A stretch of 64,000 bases of DNA from Salicibibacter cibarius (GTDB taxonomy: Bacteria; Bacillota; Bacilli; Bacillales; Marinococcaceae). The DNA lies in NCBI RefSeq assembly GCF_016495725.1, contig NZ_CP054705.1, positions 496,001 to 560,000 of the forward strand, written 5' to 3'. Under the pieces are notes generated by a model. The model saw only the letters and a list, made by a program, of their open reading frames with translations, made no database searches and was not told the DNA's origin. This document shows, one piece after another, positions 15,397 to 24,155 of the stretch. Positions within the stretch are counted from its first letter, which is position 1, and each line of letters starts with the position of its first letter. Made by a program: the position numbers and the translations under genes.

Positions 15397-15855
15397 ATGG
15401 AATATGAAATTTTTGAATGCAAAAACACGGAAGATGTGCCGATGCGATTACTGTTAATCGCTGATCCGGAAGAAAAAATGATCGAAAGCTACATCCATCG
15501 TAGTCGATGTTTTTTGATGAAGCATGACAACAACATCATCGGCGTTTATGTGCTTTTGGCAACACGTCCGAATACGGTGGAGATCATGAACATTGCGCTC
15601 ACGCAAACGATGCAAGGGAAAGGCCTGGGTGAAAAACTTCTTCGTCATGCCCTTGAGACAGCCCGGAATTTTGGCTACAAGACGGTGGAGATCGGCACGG
15701 GAAGCACGGGGACGAGTCAACTCTATTTGTATCAGAAATGCGGTTTTCGTATGGTCGGCGTGGAAGTGGATTATTTTCTTCGGAATTATGACATGCCCCT
15801 CTATGAAAATGGCCTGCGTATCCGGGATATGGTGCGATTGTCACAAACGCTGTGA
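15397..15855 (+). CDS. GNAT-family acetyltransferase
   Basis: The 152-residue protein has the acetyl-CoA site Q-G-K-G-L-G-E-K-L-L (about 71-80) preceded by I-M-N-I-A-L. A late Y-L-Y-Q-K-C-G-F-R-M strand-helix completes the GNAT fold. It resembles YvbK-like N-acetyltransferases of Bacillus. The substrate is unknown. It follows the MBL gene by 6 bp, so they are probably co-transcribed. Confidence 0.75.
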   Translation: MEYEIFECKNTEDVPMRLLLIADPEEKMIESYIHRSRCFLMKHDNNIIGVYVLLATRPNTVEIMNIALTQTMQGKGLGEKLLRHALETARNFGYKTVEIGTGSTGTSQLYLYQKCGFRMVGVEVDYFLRNYDMPLYENGLRIRDMVRLSQTL

Positions 15856-15945
15856 AGGAGGTCGCTCGGCTTCATTGGATGAATTCGCATTCGTCCAATG
15901 TTTAAGATTCTTTTAAATCGGGTATTAGATTGGAAAATATGCTTG

Positions 15946-15974
15946 CAATCATTGTAAGCGCATTCAAATGATTG
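15946..15974 (+). promoter_or_regulatory. cre site inside an inverted repeat
   Basis: TTGTAAGCGCATTCA (15952-15966) fits the CcpA cre consensus at every fixed position. It is flanked by perfect arms CAATCATT (15946-15953) and AATGATTG (15967-15974). It lies 15-23 bp before the aldehyde dehydrogenase start, within or just after the likely promoter, so CcpA binding would block transcription when preferred sugars are present. Confidence 0.6.
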
Positions 15975-15988
15975 AAGGAGGGCGCTAG

Positions 15989-17509
15989 ATGCATTACGCA
16001 AAACCGGGAACAACAAACGCAGTCGTCCATTTCGAATCTCGTTACGATAATTTCATCGGTGGGGAATGGGTAGCCCCTGCGGATGGGGAGTATTTTGAAA
16101 ATGTAAGTCCGGTTGACGGCCGGGTGTTCACGGAAATTGCCCGTTCAAAAGAGGAGGATGTGGACAGGGCATTGGATGCCGCTCATAAGGCGAAAGCAGC
16201 TTGGGGAGCGACGCCAGTTGCTGATCGTTCCCGTGTTTTAAACAAGATTGCCGATCGCATGGAAGAAAACCTGGAAAAACTGGCTGTAGCGGAAACATGG
16301 GATAACGGCAAGCCGGTGCGCGAAGCACTAGCGGCCGACATTCCGCTCGCGATTGACCATTTTCGCTATTTTGCAAGTGTCATTCGTGCCCAGGAAGGCG
16401 GGATATCGCAAATCGATGAGGATACAGTCGCTTATCATTTTCATGAACCGCTCGGGGTGACCGGACAAATCATTCCTTGGAACTTTCCGTTGCTCATGAT
16501 GTCCTGGAAAGTGGCACCTGCACTGGCAGCCGGGAATTGCACGGTTTTGAAGCCGGCGGAACAGACACCGGCTTCGATTAACATTTGGTTGGAGTTAGTT
16601 CAGGATCTGTTGCCGTCGGGTGTTCTCAATGTCGTGCAAGGATTTGGGCTGGAGGCCGGGAAACCATTGGCGCAAAGCGATAAGGTTGATAAAGTCGCCT
16701 TTACAGGCGAGACGACCACAGGTCGAATGATTATGCAGTATGCCTCCGAGAACATTATCCCGGTAACCCTTGAACTTGGCGGAAAGTCACCGAATATCTT
16801 TTTTGCCGACGTCATGGACAAAGACGACGGATACCTCGAGAAAGCATTGGAAGGTTTCGTTATGTTTGCCCTTAACCAAGGGGAAGTTTGCACGTGTCCA
16901 TCACGGGCGCTCATCGATGCATCCATTTACGATGAATTTATGGATCGAGCCTTGAAAAAAGTCAAAGAAATTAAGGGTGGCGATCCCCTTGATACGAATA
17001 CGATGATCGGAGCGCAAGCGTCCGAAGAACAACTGGAAAAAATCCTTTCTTATTTTGATATCGCCAAGCAAGAAGGCGCGGAAGTTGTTGCCGGCGGCAA
17101 TCGTAAAAAATATGAAGGCGATCAAGCCGAAGGGTATTACGTTGAACCGACGATATTCAAAGGGCACAATAAGATGCGCGTTTTCCAGGAAGAAATTTTC
17201 GGTCCCGTTGTTTCTGTTACGACGTTCAACGGGCAAGATGAAGCATTAGATATCGCGAACGATACGCTGTACGGCCTCGGCGCGGGCGTTTGGTCGCGAA
17301 ACATGAACACGGCTTATCGTTTCGGGCGTGCCATTCAATCCGGACGGGTCTGGACGAATTGCTTCCACGTCTATCCGGCGCACGCGGCATTTGGCGGCTA
17401 TAAAAAATCCGGCATCGGGCGCGAGAATCATTTAATGATGCTCGATCATTATCAACAAACGAAGAATCTGCTCGTCAGCTATAGCGAGGAACCGCAAGGA
17501 TTGTTTTAA
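15989..17509 (+). CDS. Aldehyde dehydrogenase, AcoD/ExaC type
   Basis: The 506-residue protein has P-W-N-F-P-L-L-M, Glu in L-E-L-G-G-K-S-P-N and the nucleophile in [11 protein letters not shown]. The double-cysteine C-T-C-P motif and the DUF779 gene right behind it are hallmarks of the acetaldehyde dehydrogenase subgroup used for ethanol, acetoin or related two-carbon aldehydes. The cre site upstream predicts carbon catabolite repression. GAAGGAGGG precedes the ATG. Confidence 0.88.
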   Translation: MHYAKPGTTNAVVHFESRYDNFIGGEWVAPADGEYFENVSPVDGRVFTEIARSKEEDVDRALDAAHKAKAAWGATPVADRSRVLNKIADRMEENLEKLAVAETWDNGKPVREALAADIPLAIDHFRYFASVIRAQEGGISQIDEDTVAYHFHEPLGVTGQIIPWNFPLLMMSWKVAPALAAGNCTVLKPAEQTPASINIWLELVQDLLPSGVLNVVQGFGLEAGKPLAQSDKVDKVAFTGETTTGRMIMQYASENIIPVTLELGGKSPNIFFADVMDKDDGYLEKALEGFVMFALNQGEVCTCPSRALIDASIYDEFMDRALKKVKEIKGGDPLDTNTMIGAQASEEQLEKILSYFDIAKQEGAEVVAGGNRKKYEGDQAEGYYVEPTIFKGHNKMRVFQEEIFGPVVSVTTFNGQDEALDIANDTLYGLGAGVWSRNMNTAYRFGRAIQSGRVWTNCFHVYPAHAAFGGYKKSGIGRENHLMMLDHYQQTKNLLVSYSEEPQGLF

Positions 17510-17522
17510 AGGAGGCATCCGA

Positions 17523-17888
17523 ATGGTGGAAAAAGTCCGAGCCACCGATGAAACGATTGCCCTCATTCGCAAACTGGAAAAGAAACACGGACCACTGATT
17601 TTTCATCAATCGGGCGGTTGCTGTGACGGCAGCTCTCCGATGTGTTTTCCGAAAGATGAATTCAGAGTCGGCAAAAACGATATTTATCTCGGCGATATCG
17701 GCGGCACGCCGTTTTACATCGCGAAGGATCAATATGAGTATTGGAAACACACCCAGCTCATCATCGATGTTGTAAAAGGCCGCGGCGGCATGTTTTCCGT
17801 CGAAGGCCCGGAAGGCGTGCGCTTTCTTCTCCGCTCCCGTGTGTTTACTGAAGAAGAACGAGCGGAACTGCAGCTATCAACGAATTAG
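17523..17888 (+). CDS. DUF779 protein
   Basis: The 121-residue protein has the family's conserved F-H-Q-S-G-G-C-C-D-G-S-S-P-M-C segment (near 27-41), probably a metal or redox site. DUF779 genes typically follow AcoD-type aldehyde dehydrogenases, as here (13 bp gap, AAAGGAGG). The role is not established; an accessory function for the dehydrogenase is inferred from synteny. Confidence 0.8.
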   Translation: MVEKVRATDETIALIRKLEKKHGPLIFHQSGGCCDGSSPMCFPKDEFRVGKNDIYLGDIGGTPFYIAKDQYEYWKHTQLIIDVVKGRGGMFSVEGPEGVRFLLRSRVFTEEERAELQLSTN

Positions 17889-17899
17889 AATGTTTGCCC

Positions 17900-17921
17900 G
17901 CCCGGGAGCAGGCTCTCGGGC
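17900..17921 (+). terminator. GC hairpin after DUF779
   Basis: GCCCGGGAGC-AG-GCTCTCGGGC forms a strong stem 12 bp after the stop. Only ATTAT follows, so termination strength is uncertain. A second near-palindrome, CTGGAAAAAGCTTTTTCTGG, lies around 17984-18003. Confidence 0.5.
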
Positions 17922-18136
17922 ATTATCCCGGTGGCACCCGCTTTTCCAGAAATCAGACATCGGAAGCCAGTAATCGGAATATCCTGGAAAAAGCTTTTTC
18001 TGGCCTCTGCAATCTGACTTCCGTCTATGCGGGCGACAAACACCCCGATTGGTTTAACTAACCATCAGAGCGGAAGAAAGAGCCCCCTTTGATGGAAGCT
18101 TCACCTTATTTTACATCTTAGAAAGGACGTACAGAA

Positions 18137-19075
18137 ATGCAACTAGAGCTTGGAATTGAGACATTAAGATTGAATTTGCCGTTTCGGTTGAACCACGTGA
18201 ATGTATTTTATGCCGAAGGAGATAACGGTTGGACAGTGATCGACGCCGGCTTACATAATGATGAAACGGTGGCGGCTTGGGACCCCATTTTACGAGATAA
18301 AAAAGTGGATCGTATTTTCGTGACCCACTATCATCCTGACCATTTCGGTTACGCCGGCGCCATGCAAAAAAAGACCGGCGCCCGTGTGTTTATGACGGAA
18401 ACCGACGCTGAAGCGGGGAAACATGCATGGACGAACCAATTTTTGGATGAGATGCGCGCGTATTATGATCGCGCCGGCATTCCCGATGATCAAGCCGATG
18501 AGATGCGCGGGAATACCGAAGAATTCGTGCCGCGCGTGGAACCGTTGCCGACGATCGATCATTTTTTTCAAGAAGGGGAAAACGTACAAATAGGGAAATA
18601 CGAGTATGAAGTGTTGTTTACGCCCGGGCATTCCGACGGCCTCATTGTTTTTTTTAATCGCGAAAAGAGTGTTTTGCTCTCGACCGATCATTTGCTGCCG
18701 AAAATTACGCCCAACATTTCCTATTGGTTTCATGGGGATCAGAACCCGTTGAAATCGTATCTGCAATCATTGAAAAAAATCGAAACGTTGGATGCTGAAT
18801 ATGTCATTCCTTCCCACGGCAAACCTTTTATCGGTGCCAATGCAAGGGCACAAGAAATTCGTGATCATCATAGCGAGCGCCTGGAAACGTTGCTAGGTTA
18901 TTTGAATGAATCGGCGACCGTATACGACATCTGTCAGCGCCTTTTCCCGAAAGTGTTGACGGTTCATGAAACAAGGTTTGCCATCGGGGAAACACTCGCG
19001 CACTTGGAATATCTTCGCTACGAAGGCGATTGCAAGCGGGAAGTGGAGAACGGTGTTTGGTATTATTCGCGTTGA
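18137..19075 (+). CDS. MBL-fold hydrolase
   Basis: The 312-residue protein has T-H-Y-H-P-D-H-F-G (near 62-70), G-H-S-D-G, L-L-S-T-D-H-L and P-S-H-G-K-P, the full metal-ligand set of the metallo-beta-lactamase fold. A C-terminal winged-helix-like tail (about 240-305) follows. A paralogue with the same architecture lies at 30665 on the other strand. The group includes glyoxalase II-like and thioester hydrolases; the substrate is unknown. GAAAGGACG precedes the ATG. Confidence 0.8.
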   Translation: MQLELGIETLRLNLPFRLNHVNVFYAEGDNGWTVIDAGLHNDETVAAWDPILRDKKVDRIFVTHYHPDHFGYAGAMQKKTGARVFMTETDAEAGKHAWTNQFLDEMRAYYDRAGIPDDQADEMRGNTEEFVPRVEPLPTIDHFFQEGENVQIGKYEYEVLFTPGHSDGLIVFFNREKSVLLSTDHLLPKITPNISYWFHGDQNPLKSYLQSLKKIETLDAEYVIPSHGKPFIGANARAQEIRDHHSERLETLLGYLNESATVYDICQRLFPKVLTVHETRFAIGETLAHLEYLRYEGDCKREVENGVWYYSR

Positions 19076-19103
19076 GTAGTGAAAAGAAGCGGGGAGATGT
19101 AAA

Positions 19104-19598
19104 ATGTTAGGAATTGAAGAAGCGAGAAAAGAAATACTGGCTAGCGTCGAAAATTTGACCGATGAACAATTGAACTGTGAAGTGGAGGAAGGGCGCTGGA
19201 CGATCGTGCAAGTGTTGGAACATCTTTATTTAATAGAACAGGGGTTAGCAGCTCCTATCATACAGAAGGAACTGGCAAATGAAGACAGTCAACCGGCCCG
19301 TAAAAAGAAACCGATTGAACTGACGGTGGATCGCTCGGTACAAAAGGTGGAAGCGACCGGCCCCTTCGTGCCGTCGAACGAATTTATGCCACTTGAGGAA
19401 ATGAAAGAAAGACTCGCTCAATCGCGGGCAACATTGTTGAAGGTTTTGGATACGGTCGAAGATGAAGCGATCTTGTCGCAAAAATCGGCTAAGCATCCGG
19501 CGTTCGGAACGATGGATCTGGCACAATGGGTCGAATTCATCGGATTACACGAACGCCGGCATTTGCAGCAAATTGAAGAATTGAAGGTGAAGCTATAA
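19104..19598 (+). CDS. DinB-family protein
   Basis: The 164-residue helical-bundle protein has the DinB_2 pattern: G-R-W-T-I-V-Q-V-L-E-H-L-Y (first His ligand near 44) and L-H-E-R-R-H-L-Q-Q-I at the end (two further His). Such proteins bind a divalent metal; some act as thiol-dependent transferases, but most are unassigned. It lies 28 bp after the MBL gene and is probably in its operon. Confidence 0.75.
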   Translation: MLGIEEARKEILASVENLTDEQLNCEVEEGRWTIVQVLEHLYLIEQGLAAPIIQKELANEDSQPARKKKPIELTVDRSVQKVEATGPFVPSNEFMPLEEMKERLAQSRATLLKVLDTVEDEAILSQKSAKHPAFGTMDLAQWVEFIGLHERRHLQQIEELKVKL

Positions 19599-19621
19599 GC
19601 TGCGTTAATCGCAATGAGCAG

Positions 19622-19721
19622 GAAATGACAGAATATCAGGGTAAAATGACAGAATACGCCTCATAAATGACAGAATACCGTAGGAAAGTGACAGAATATC
19701 AGTACAAAGTGACAGATTCCG
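19622..19721 (+). repeat. 21-bp-period TGACAGA array, 5 units
   Basis: TGACAGA starts at 19626, 19647, 19668, 19689 and 19710, an exact 21-bp step. Each unit is TGACAGA-W-T followed by about eight variable bases and an AAA/AAG end. Read as codons, the units give K-(M/V)-T-(E/D)-(Y/S)-x-x, with one in-frame stop after unit 2. An inverted core (TCTGTCAT, 19775-19782) lies just beyond. Confidence 0.85.
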
Positions 19722-19741
19722 TGTATAAAAACCTATATCCG

Positions 19742-19769
19742 CGCGCCGGCAACGCCTTGACCCGGCGCG
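19742..19769 (+). terminator. GC hairpin after the repeat array
   Basis: CGCGCCGG and CCGGCGCG are exact inverted copies around a 12-base loop. TGATTTCTGTCATATTTT follows. It may end the MBL-DinB transcript. Confidence 0.5.
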
Positions 19770-19818
19770 TGATTTCTGTCATATTTTAAGAAGATTATTT
19801 TTAGAAAGGATTGAAAAT

Positions 19819-20790
19819 TTGAACACGACACCTCGCGCATTCCCCGTTAAAATCCGCCAACTAGAAGCGTTGGAATCCCGTCTTTCTCCCGCTCACAAGG
19901 AGTTCTCCGCCATTAAAACTGAAGTTAAACGCTCCCGAGCCGGATGGCGTGGCGAAATATCAATGGATTATTTTTACAGTCAGCTTGATTTGCCACGACA
20001 GCATTATTTTGTACATCAATTACGTCTCCCCCGCAACATGGGGTTTTTTCAAATGGACACGCTGCTTCTTACCAAGTATTTTTTCCTTATTCTAGAAATT
20101 AAAAATCTTGCCGGGACGCTTACATTTGATCATGAGCATCAACAGCTGCTCCGTACGCAAGGGGATCAGCAGGAAGTGTTTGCCGACCCGGTTTTGCAGG
20201 CACAGCAACAGGCGGCGTCTCTCAAAGCCTGGCTGCATGCGCATTACAGTTCGAGTCCTCCGATATACACGTATGCGGTCATGACGAACGAAAACAGCGT
20301 TTTAAGGAATGCTGCGCCTCACCCTCTACATCGCCAAATCATCCGTCCTCCCGCTCTGCGACAAATTTTACAAGATTTTTTTGCAAAAGAAAGATGTCAT
20401 TCGTTAAATGCAGAGGTAAACACCTACGTTGTGGCATTAAAAAAAGCCCATCGTCCAGCGATATTCAGTGCAATGGAAAAATATGAATTAAGTCGCGTCG
20501 ATTTGAAAAATGGTGTATTCTGTCCGGTTTGTGCCTGTATTATGGAATGGCGGCATGGCAAATGGGTATGTTCGCGCTGCGGACACGTAAGCCGAGACGC
20601 TCACCGTAAAGCATTGGAAGATTATGCCCTTCTTGTGTCGCCCCACATAACCAGCGGCGAATGCCAGACTTACCTCCACCTTCCGGTGATTAACACTGCC
20701 CAACGACTGCTCCAAAAAATGAACCTCACGCATAGCGGTGGGACAAAGGCGAGAAAATACCATCTTGAAGCTCTTATCAAGGCAATGTGA
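19819..20790 (+). CDS. NERD-domain protein with zinc ribbon
   Basis: The 323-residue protein starts at TTG after AAAGGA. The NERD (nuclease-related) core is at about 40-150, with the D in F-F-Q-M-D-T-L-L and the E-x-K motif in I-L-E-I-K-N-L-A-G. Near residues 235-255 a zinc ribbon, C-P-V-C and C-S-R-C-G, is visible. NERD proteins are common in Bacillus and are thought to act on DNA, though a biochemical role is not established. The stop codon is itself part of a 21-bp repeat. Confidence 0.75.
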   Translation: MNTTPRAFPVKIRQLEALESRLSPAHKEFSAIKTEVKRSRAGWRGEISMDYFYSQLDLPRQHYFVHQLRLPRNMGFFQMDTLLLTKYFFLILEIKNLAGTLTFDHEHQQLLRTQGDQQEVFADPVLQAQQQAASLKAWLHAHYSSSPPIYTYAVMTNENSVLRNAAPHPLHRQIIRPPALRQILQDFFAKERCHSLNAEVNTYVVALKKAHRPAIFSAMEKYELSRVDLKNGVFCPVCACIMEWRHGKWVCSRCGHVSRDAHRKALEDYALLVSPHITSGECQTYLHLPVINTAQRLLQKMNLTHSGGTKARKYHLEALIKAM

Positions 20791-20862
20791 CAGATTATCC
20801 TTGGAAAGTGACAGATTCCGGCGCGAAAGTGACAGAATACCACCCGCAAGTGACAGATTCAG
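20785..20862 (+). repeat. 21-bp-period TGACAGA array, 4 units
   Basis: TGACAGA starts at 20788, 20809, 20830 and 20851, again exactly 21 bp apart. The first unit overlaps the NERD gene's TGA stop. The array fills the gap between two convergent genes. Confidence 0.85.
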
Positions 20863-20882
20863 CTCTCCGCCCTCGCTCTAAC

Positions 20883-21413
20883 CTAAGCCAACACCACTGC
20901 TCCGTACACGAGAGCTCCCGCGATTACGATGACCGGATGCACCTTGAATTTTTCCAATAGCAAAAGGCTTGTGCCGACGAGTATCACGGTTTGCACCATT
21001 CCGGATCCGTCCCATGACATGGTGAAAAACTCAAATGCTAACACGCCGAGCAACACGGCGATGGGCGCGCGTATAAGCGCGGTCATTTGTTGGACGCGCG
21101 GGTGATCTTTATATTTTAGTAAAACCTTCATTAACAAGAGCATCGCGACAAGGCTGGGCGCCACCGTGGCAAAAATCGCGATAAGCGCGCCCGGAATTCC
21201 TGCTACCTCGAAGCCGATGAAGCCGGCCATTTTCGTTGCAATTGGGCCGGGGAGGGCATTTCCGAGCGCGAGGACTTCACCGAATTGCTGAGTGCTCATC
21301 CAGTCATACCTATGGACGACTTCGTGTTCGATCAGGGGAATGGAAGCGGGCCCTCCGCCATAGCCAACGACGCCGGGGATTAGAAATGCGACGAATAATT
21401 GCCAATAAACCAT
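20883..21413 (-). CDS. CHR-family (chromate transporter-like) half protein
   Basis: The 176-residue membrane protein has the CHR signatures G-Y-G-G-G-P-A-S-I-P and G-N-A-L-P-G-P-I-A-T-K-M-A and about five to six membrane segments. Bacillus uses pairs of such short CHR proteins (YwrA/YwrB type) that act together as one anion exporter. The partner lies 7 bp upstream. The true substrate may be chromate or another anion. Confidence 0.8.
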   Translation of the reverse strand: MVYWQLFVAFLIPGVVGYGGGPASIPLIEHEVVHRYDWMSTQQFGEVLALGNALPGPIATKMAGFIGFEVAGIPGALIAIFATVAPSLVAMLLLMKVLLKYKDHPRVQQMTALIRAPIAVLLGVLAFEFFTMSWDGSGMVQTVILVGTSLLLLEKFKVHPVIVIAGALVYGAVVLA

Positions 21414-21420
21414 GATTGAA

Positions 21421-22002
21421 CTATCCTTTCTGCGTCTGTTCCCGCTGTTCGGAGGAAGAAGATTTTGGCCGCCGACTAAGCGCGATGACCATCAAGGCAA
21501 CGATCAATATAGCCGGATGAACATTCAACCATTCGAACACGGCTAAACTTACGATTGTTAAACTAAATGTCCCCCAAAATCCGACTTTTTGTTTGGATTG
21601 TTTTAAAAAATTGTATGTCATGACGATGAGCAGAACGCCAACCACTGGCGCGATCGCTTGGGTCATTCCTTGCACGGCAGGGATATCCTGAAAAGAAACA
21701 AGTGTCCCGACCAAGAGAATGGTCAAAATTGCCGTCGGAAAAACAGCGGCGATCAAAGCATTAATCATTCCGAGCACACCGCCAACGTAATAGCCGATGT
21801 AGCCGCTTAATTTTGTGACAATCGGTCCGGGTAACGTATTCGCCAAGGCTACGATATCGCTGAATTCTTCATCGTCCATCCATTTGTAAGTGCTAACGAC
21901 TTCTTTATGGAGCAATGGGATGGTTGGCGGGCCCCCGCCATAGCCGAGTAAGTTCGCCCGTAACATGGCGACGAAAATATGACCCTGTCTTCGGAAATCC
22001 AT
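21421..22002 (-). CDS. CHR-family (chromate transporter-like) half protein
   Basis: The 193-residue protein has the paired motifs G-Y-G-G-G-P-P-T-I-P and A-N-T-L-P-G-P-I-V-T-K and several membrane helices. I start it at ATG 22002, behind AGGGGGGATACG; longer frames reach back into the upstream gene. It forms a two-gene CHR pair with the gene at 20883 and lies 11 bp behind the glutamyltransferase gene in one operon. Confidence 0.82.
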   Translation of the reverse strand: MDFRRQGHIFVAMLRANLLGYGGGPPTIPLLHKEVVSTYKWMDDEEFSDIVALANTLPGPIVTKLSGYIGYYVGGVLGMINALIAAVFPTAILTILLVGTLVSFQDIPAVQGMTQAIAPVVGVLLIVMTYNFLKQSKQKVGFWGTFSLTIVSLAVFEWLNVHPAILIVALMVIALSRRPKSSSSEQREQTQKG

Positions 22003-22013
22003 CGTATCCCCCC

Positions 22014-23621
22014 TCACCACACCGCCAGATGGCCGTCCGCCCGGGATTCGGTCCCGCCTACGAGTACATCGGTTTCCGGGTTTCGCCAAATGATCTGTCC
22101 ACGTCCAAATCCTCCGGCTTCCAGCGTTGGCCGGATATGATGGCCTTTACGTACGAGTTGCCGTGCGATCTCCGCCGGGAAGTGGGATTCCACTTCGAGT
22201 CTTTTGCCTCCGAGCCATTTCCAACGCGGCGCGTCCAGGGCGGCTTGCGGGTTGAGCCCGTAGTCGACAGCATTGACGAGCACTTGCAAATGGCCTTGCG
22301 GCATCATGTACCCGCCCATAACGCCAAACGGACCTACAGGCTCGCTGCCTTTCGTTAAAAACCCAGGGATAATTGTATGATATGTCCGCTTATTCGGCGC
22401 CAATGCATTGACAGCATTTTCATCCAATTTAAATTCCCAGCCACGGTTTTGCATGCTGATGCCGGTGCCGGGGATAACGATGCCGGAGCCGAATCCTGCA
22501 TAATTGCTTTGGATCATGGAAACCATGTTGCCTTCTCCATCCGCAGTGGCCAAATAAACCGTTCCTCCTCGCGGTGGGGTGCCTGCTTGTGGATCGATCG
22601 CTTCAGCGCCGATCAAGGCGCGGCGCTCCGCCGCGTAGTCCGAAGTTAGCAATGTTTCCGGCGTTACGCGCATATGTGCTAGATCGGTAATGTGCTCAAA
22701 TCCATCCATGAAAGCCAGTTTAAGTGCTTCCATTTGCACGTGGTGTGCCTCCGCATTATCTTTTATTGGCAAATCAAAACCATTTAAAATATTCATTGCC
22801 ATAAGGGGGACGATCCCCTGTCCGTTCGGCGGCAGCTCCCAGACATCATAACCTTTGTAATTCACAGACAGCGGCTGCACCCAATCCGAGGTAAAATTCC
22901 CCATGTCTTCTCCGCGAAGGAAGCCGTTATGTTCGCGTGAAAATTGGTCGATGCGTTCGGCAAGTTCGCCTTCGTAAAAAGCTTTCCCGTTCGTTTTCGC
23001 GATTTTTCGCAAAGTCGATCCGTGATCGGGGAGGTGCCAAATATCTCCGGGCTCAGGGGCTTTGCCATTTTTCGTAAACGTATCGAACCAAGGTTTGAAC
23101 GCCGGTTCGTCAGCCGGGTATAAATGAACCGCTGCCTTCCAATGTTTGGAGACGATCGGGCTCACCGGAAAACCTTCTTCAGCCAGCCGAATGGCTGGTG
23201 CGAGCACTTCCTTCAAGGATAATTTTCCAAATTGTTCCGATAACTCCACCCACGCGTCGGGAGCACCGGGGACGCTTATCGGGATTAAGCCATTTCTAGG
23301 CATCGTTTCAAAGCCGCGTGCCTTCACAGCATCTATCGAAATGCCGCCGGGTGATCGACCGCTAGCATTTAAGCCATGCATTTTTCCGTCCAGCCAGACA
23401 ATCGCGAATGAATCGCTGCCAATGCCATTGGATGTCGGCTCCACGACCGTTAACGCTGCAGCCGTTGCAATCGCGGCGTCGACAGCATTCCCGCCTTTTT
23501 TCAGCATGTCAAGTCCGGCCTCGGACGCGAGCGGCTGCGAAGTGCCGACCATCCCACGCTGGCTGTACATGGGGGTTCGTTTTGAAAAATAAGGATGATG
23601 CCACGGATCAAATTGAAACAT
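22014..23621 (-). CDS. ggt: Gamma-glutamyltransferase family hydrolase
   Basis: The 535-residue Ntn-hydrolase precursor has G-G-N-A-V-D-A-A-I-A near the N-terminus and the nucleophile region G-G-T-V-Y-L-A-T-A-D (Thr near 350), where self-cleavage would form the two subunits. There is no signal peptide, so it may stay inside the cell, as do YwrD-type members. In Bacillus, ywrD lies next to the ywrAB CHR pair, the arrangement seen here. ATG 23621 is preferred; an in-frame ATG lies seven codons upstream (23642). Confidence 0.82.
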   Translation of the reverse strand: MFQFDPWHHPYFSKRTPMYSQRGMVGTSQPLASEAGLDMLKKGGNAVDAAIATAAALTVVEPTSNGIGSDSFAIVWLDGKMHGLNASGRSPGGISIDAVKARGFETMPRNGLIPISVPGAPDAWVELSEQFGKLSLKEVLAPAIRLAEEGFPVSPIVSKHWKAAVHLYPADEPAFKPWFDTFTKNGKAPEPGDIWHLPDHGSTLRKIAKTNGKAFYEGELAERIDQFSREHNGFLRGEDMGNFTSDWVQPLSVNYKGYDVWELPPNGQGIVPLMAMNILNGFDLPIKDNAEAHHVQMEALKLAFMDGFEHITDLAHMRVTPETLLTSDYAAERRALIGAEAIDPQAGTPPRGGTVYLATADGEGNMVSMIQSNYAGFGSGIVIPGTGISMQNRGWEFKLDENAVNALAPNKRTYHTIIPGFLTKGSEPVGPFGVMGGYMMPQGHLQVLVNAVDYGLNPQAALDAPRWKWLGGKRLEVESHFPAEIARQLVRKGHHIRPTLEAGGFGRGQIIWRNPETDVLVGGTESRADGHLAVW

Positions 23622-23662
23622 GATAGATCGCCGCCTCTTCATTTTGAAAATATCAGCGCCGC

Positions 23663-24095
23663 ATTCCCCTTCAAAATCTACGATTTAGTGGGGTTAGGCG
23701 CTCTTTTTAGTTTCTTGTTCATAATAAAAAAGATTTCTAAAAAGACTAGATTTAGGAACAAACGTTTGATATAATGAATTTATCGTATAAAGCACCGCCC
23801 AACAAGAGGCATGGACTTTATATTCGCTCTTTGATAATTGGATATATGAGGTTGTGTCGAAAAAAGCGTTCGACATGTAAAATATCTGGTGTTTAAAATC
23901 CTTGTTAGAAATAACGAGGTTCGCATTATAGACAAAAGTTTCTATGCTGCGAATAAGGACATTTCGGAACTTGTCTTCATTCATTAGCCTAAATCTGGCG
24001 TAGGTCTTCTCGAAGGGAATGACAATGCGAGATATTGAGCTGTATTTAAGATAAGGGATGCTCCATCAAAATCTTTGATTTAGGTGGAGAGGTTC
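23663..24095. other. Possible degenerate mobile element with matching hairpin ends
   Basis: About 395 bp apart are two similar sequences (TCAAAATCTACGATTTAGTGG at 23671, TCAAAATCTTTGATTTAGGTGG at 24066), each able to fold with flanking CCCC/GGGG or CTCC/GGAG. Between them is one minus-strand frame of 96 codons (23694-23984, start M-N-E-D-K-F-R-N-V-L) that I do not recognise. The layout suggests a relic insertion or a MITE-like element. Confidence 0.3.
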
Positions 24096-24129
24096 ACAAT
24101 ATTGCCTACCATTTTATCATATAAGAAAG

Positions 24130-24153
24130 AAGGCTGTCCCGCCGGACAACCTT
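24130..24153 (-). terminator. Terminator of the CNNM/CorC-type gene
   Basis: On the minus strand AAGGTTGTCC-GGCG-GGACAGCCTT is followed by CTTTCTTAT. It sits 2 bp after the stop codon. Confidence 0.65.
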
Positions 24154-24155
24154 GG

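Noticed and set aside
14499-20862. A CRISPR array, suggested by short repeats with variable gaps
   Set aside because: The conserved core is only 7-9 bp, the period is 21 bp and no cas genes are near; CRISPR repeats and spacers are each about 25-40 bp.
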